Source of the DNA: Corticium candelabrum
Taxonomy: Eukaryota; Porifera; Homoscleromorpha; Homosclerophorida; Plakinidae
Length of the DNA: 64,000 bases
Assembly: GCF_963422355.1 (NCBI RefSeq)
Contig: NC_085099.1
Location: 3,883,820 to 3,947,819 of the forward strand
Reading direction: 5' to 3'
In this document: positions 63,838 to 64,000 of the stretch, piece by piece
Numbering within the stretch: position 1 is the first letter of the stretch
How the letters are laid out: each line of letters opens with the position of its first letter
Notes under the pieces: model-generated
What the model was told of the DNA's origin: nothing
Databases searched by the model: none
The model's input: only the letters and a program-made list of their open reading frames with translations
Made by a program: the position numbers and the translations under genes

Positions 63838-63962
63838 GACAGACAGACAGACAGACAGACAGATGTACAGACAGAAAGACAAACAGACAGTCGGTACAGA
63901 CAAAAAGACAAACAAACTAACAAACAGACATACAAACATACAAACAGATAAGCATCAGATAA
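63838..63962. repeat. (GACA)n tetranucleotide repeat
   Basis: AGAC units decaying into ACAAACAAAC, probably the 3' tail of the truncated LINE at 63435-63638. Confidence 0.85.
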
Positions 63963-64000
63963 ACAAACAGACAAATTAGGACAGCCAGATAGAATGTCCT

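Overview
This 64 kb window is eukaryotic nuclear DNA, most likely from a sponge or another early-branching animal. The genes are animal-type (ABL tyrosine kinase with its F-actin-binding tail, QSOX, a TRPV channel, a Hes/Hey-class bHLH factor, a C10orf67-like protein). Introns are GT-AG and can be very short (53 and 64 nt), and (CA)n/(TG)n microsatellites are dense. The first gene is a TilS-type tRNA(Ile)-lysidine synthetase. That enzyme is not expected in most animals, but it fits sponges whose mitochondria still encode a CAU-anticodon isoleucine tRNA. The species cannot be fixed from the sequence alone. All exon models were built by hand from splice signals, reading phase and protein similarity recalled from memory.

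Layout. 1-1124: 5' part of a TilS-like gene (minus). 1482-3739: phostensin/taperin-like actin/PP1-binding protein (minus). 4902-14343: complete ABL kinase gene, 7 exons, predicted 1063 aa (minus). 14507-17467: QSOX sulfhydryl oxidase, 11 exons, 664 aa (plus), head-to-head with ABL. 17502-38502: C10orf67/DUF4709-like coiled-coil gene, 18 exons, 506 aa (minus), tail-to-tail with QSOX. Its introns hold an apparently intact 3.6 kb DNA transposon, a decayed R2/R4-type LINE, a 371-bp TIR element and a long foldback. 38785-41907: bHLH factor, 6 exons, 493 aa (plus), head-to-head with the preceding gene. 42307-48783: TRPV channel of the Nanchung/OCR type (minus). 48961-50300: 147-aa coiled-coil protein (plus), head-to-head with TRPV. 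51024-54146: 275-aa orphan (minus). 54804-62904: 3' part (18 exons, 604 aa) of a DUF4139-like protein with a ubiquitin-like domain inside it (minus). 62905-64000: tetranucleotide repeats and a LINE reverse-transcriptase remnant.

Themes. Three divergent pairs have 163-282 bp between start codons, which suggests shared promoters. The convergent QSOX/C10orf67-like ends lie 34 bp apart. Most large introns are accounted for by mobile elements, several of which look unclassified. The most interesting items are the DUF4139 protein with an embedded ubiquitin fold, the intact TTA-flanked transposon with 46-bp perfect TIRs and a 1088-codon ORF, and the animal TilS gene.
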